Assembly: GCA_009927565.1 (NCBI GenBank)
Contig: RFMT01000254.1
Span: forward strand, 1-6,341
Direction of reading: 5' to 3'
Source of the DNA: Acidimicrobiia bacterium
Lineage (GTDB): Bacteria; Actinomycetota; Acidimicrobiia; Acidimicrobiales; Ilumatobacteraceae
DNA length: 6,341 bases
The notes under the pieces were generated by a model that was not told the DNA's origin, did not search any database, and saw nothing but the letters and a program-made list of their open reading frames with translations. Below, in pieces: positions 6,155 through 6,341 of the stretch. How positions within the stretch are numbered: position 1 is the first letter of the stretch; each line of letters opens with the position of its first letter. The translations under genes were made by a program, and so were the position numbers.

Positions 6155-6341
6155 ACGCGAACTCCGAGATTTATAGCCTCAACGTAAACGGCGAGACGCA
6201 CCAAATTCGTGACTCATGGGTCGGCGAAAGTTTGCTTTATGTTTTACGTGAGCGTCTTAACCTGCCAGGCACTAAAGGTGCTTGTGAGCAGGGCGAATGT
6301 GGCAGTTGCACCGTCATCATGGACGGACAAGCCGTATGTTC
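6151..6341 (+). CDS. [2Fe-2S] small subunit of a molybdenum hydroxylase (XdhC/CoxS type), 3' end outside window
   Basis: The first 63 codons are a plant-ferredoxin-like [2Fe-2S] domain: the strand IYSLNVNGE, the helix LLYVLRERLNLPGTKGAC, then C45-x4-C50-G-x-C53. C63 begins the region of the fourth ligand, which in close relatives lies two residues further on and so just past the edge. Full family members have about 150-170 residues with a second [2Fe-2S] domain that is not seen here, so whether the gene is a stand-alone subunit or another fusion is open. The ATG overlaps the FAD subunit stop (ATGA), with a weak CAGGG 10 bases upstream. The FAD-then-FeS order is typical of xdh and cox operons, where a Mo subunit usually follows. 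This is a second FeS module in addition to the one fused into the gene at 581, and its cysteine spacing differs from that one. Confidence 0.9.
   Translation, partial: MNANSEIYSLNVNGETHQIRDSWVGESLLYVLRERLNLPGTKGACEQGECGSCTVIMDGQAVC

Noticed and set aside
5521..6204. Long open frame of 227 codons on the minus strand opposite the FAD subunit gene
   Set aside because: It lies wholly antisense to strongly recognised genes, its translation resembles no family I know, and it is rich in Arg/Ser/Thr/Ile as expected for the reverse of this coding sequence.
1..6341. Mobile elements, CRISPR arrays, tRNA or rRNA genes, direct repeats
   Set aside because: No transposase, repeat-spacer pattern or RNA gene was seen by reading. 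The window is almost entirely intact coding sequence on one strand.

Overview
The window is one dense run of same-strand genes with almost no intergenic DNA. It encodes part of what looks like a nitrogen-heterocycle (purine or hydantoin type) catabolic operon. GTG and TTG starts, 4-base stop/start overlaps, GC near one half and a luciferase-like protein resembling F420-dependent enzymes suggest a moderate-GC actinobacterium, for example an aquatic Acidimicrobiia-type lineage. This is an inference: no rRNA or marker gene is present, and Chloroflexota or another environmental lineage is not excluded.

Layout: (1) bases 1-527, the C-terminal part of an N-carbamoyl-D-amino acid hydrolase (nitrilase superfamily), cut by the left edge. 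(2) 528-580, the only real intergenic gap, holding two adjacent perfect 6-bp inverted repeats and a plausible -10 element placed for a leaderless transcript. (3) 581-3214, a molybdenum hydroxylase with the [2Fe-2S] domains fused in front of the Mo-cofactor domain; its active-site residues match xanthine dehydrogenase rather than CO dehydrogenase or aldehyde oxidase. (4) 3217-4284, an SsnA-type amidohydrolase that keeps its metal ligands but lacks the usual N-terminal beta-sandwich segment. (5) 4281-5306, a luciferase-like (LLM) oxidoreductase. (6) 5303-6154, the FAD subunit of a molybdenum hydroxylase. (7) 6151-6341, the start of a second, stand-alone [2Fe-2S] subunit, cut by the right edge.

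Genes 3 to 7 are 2 bases apart or overlap (GTGA, TTGA, ATGA), so they are probably co-transcribed and translationally coupled. The set fused FeS-Mo hydroxylase + SsnA + FAD subunit is the same association as xdhD, ssnA and ygfM of Escherichia coli, a cluster tied to purine breakdown. In outline, the Mo enzyme(s) would hydroxylate a purine-like ring and pass electrons through [2Fe-2S] clusters to the FAD subunit. SsnA would perform a hydrolytic deamination or ring cleavage, and the carbamoylase would remove a carbamoyl group from an open-chain product. The LLM enzyme has no assigned step in known versions of this cluster and is the most interesting component. The two [2Fe-2S] modules around a single FAD subunit suggest either a second Mo enzyme beyond the right edge or shared electron-transfer subunits.
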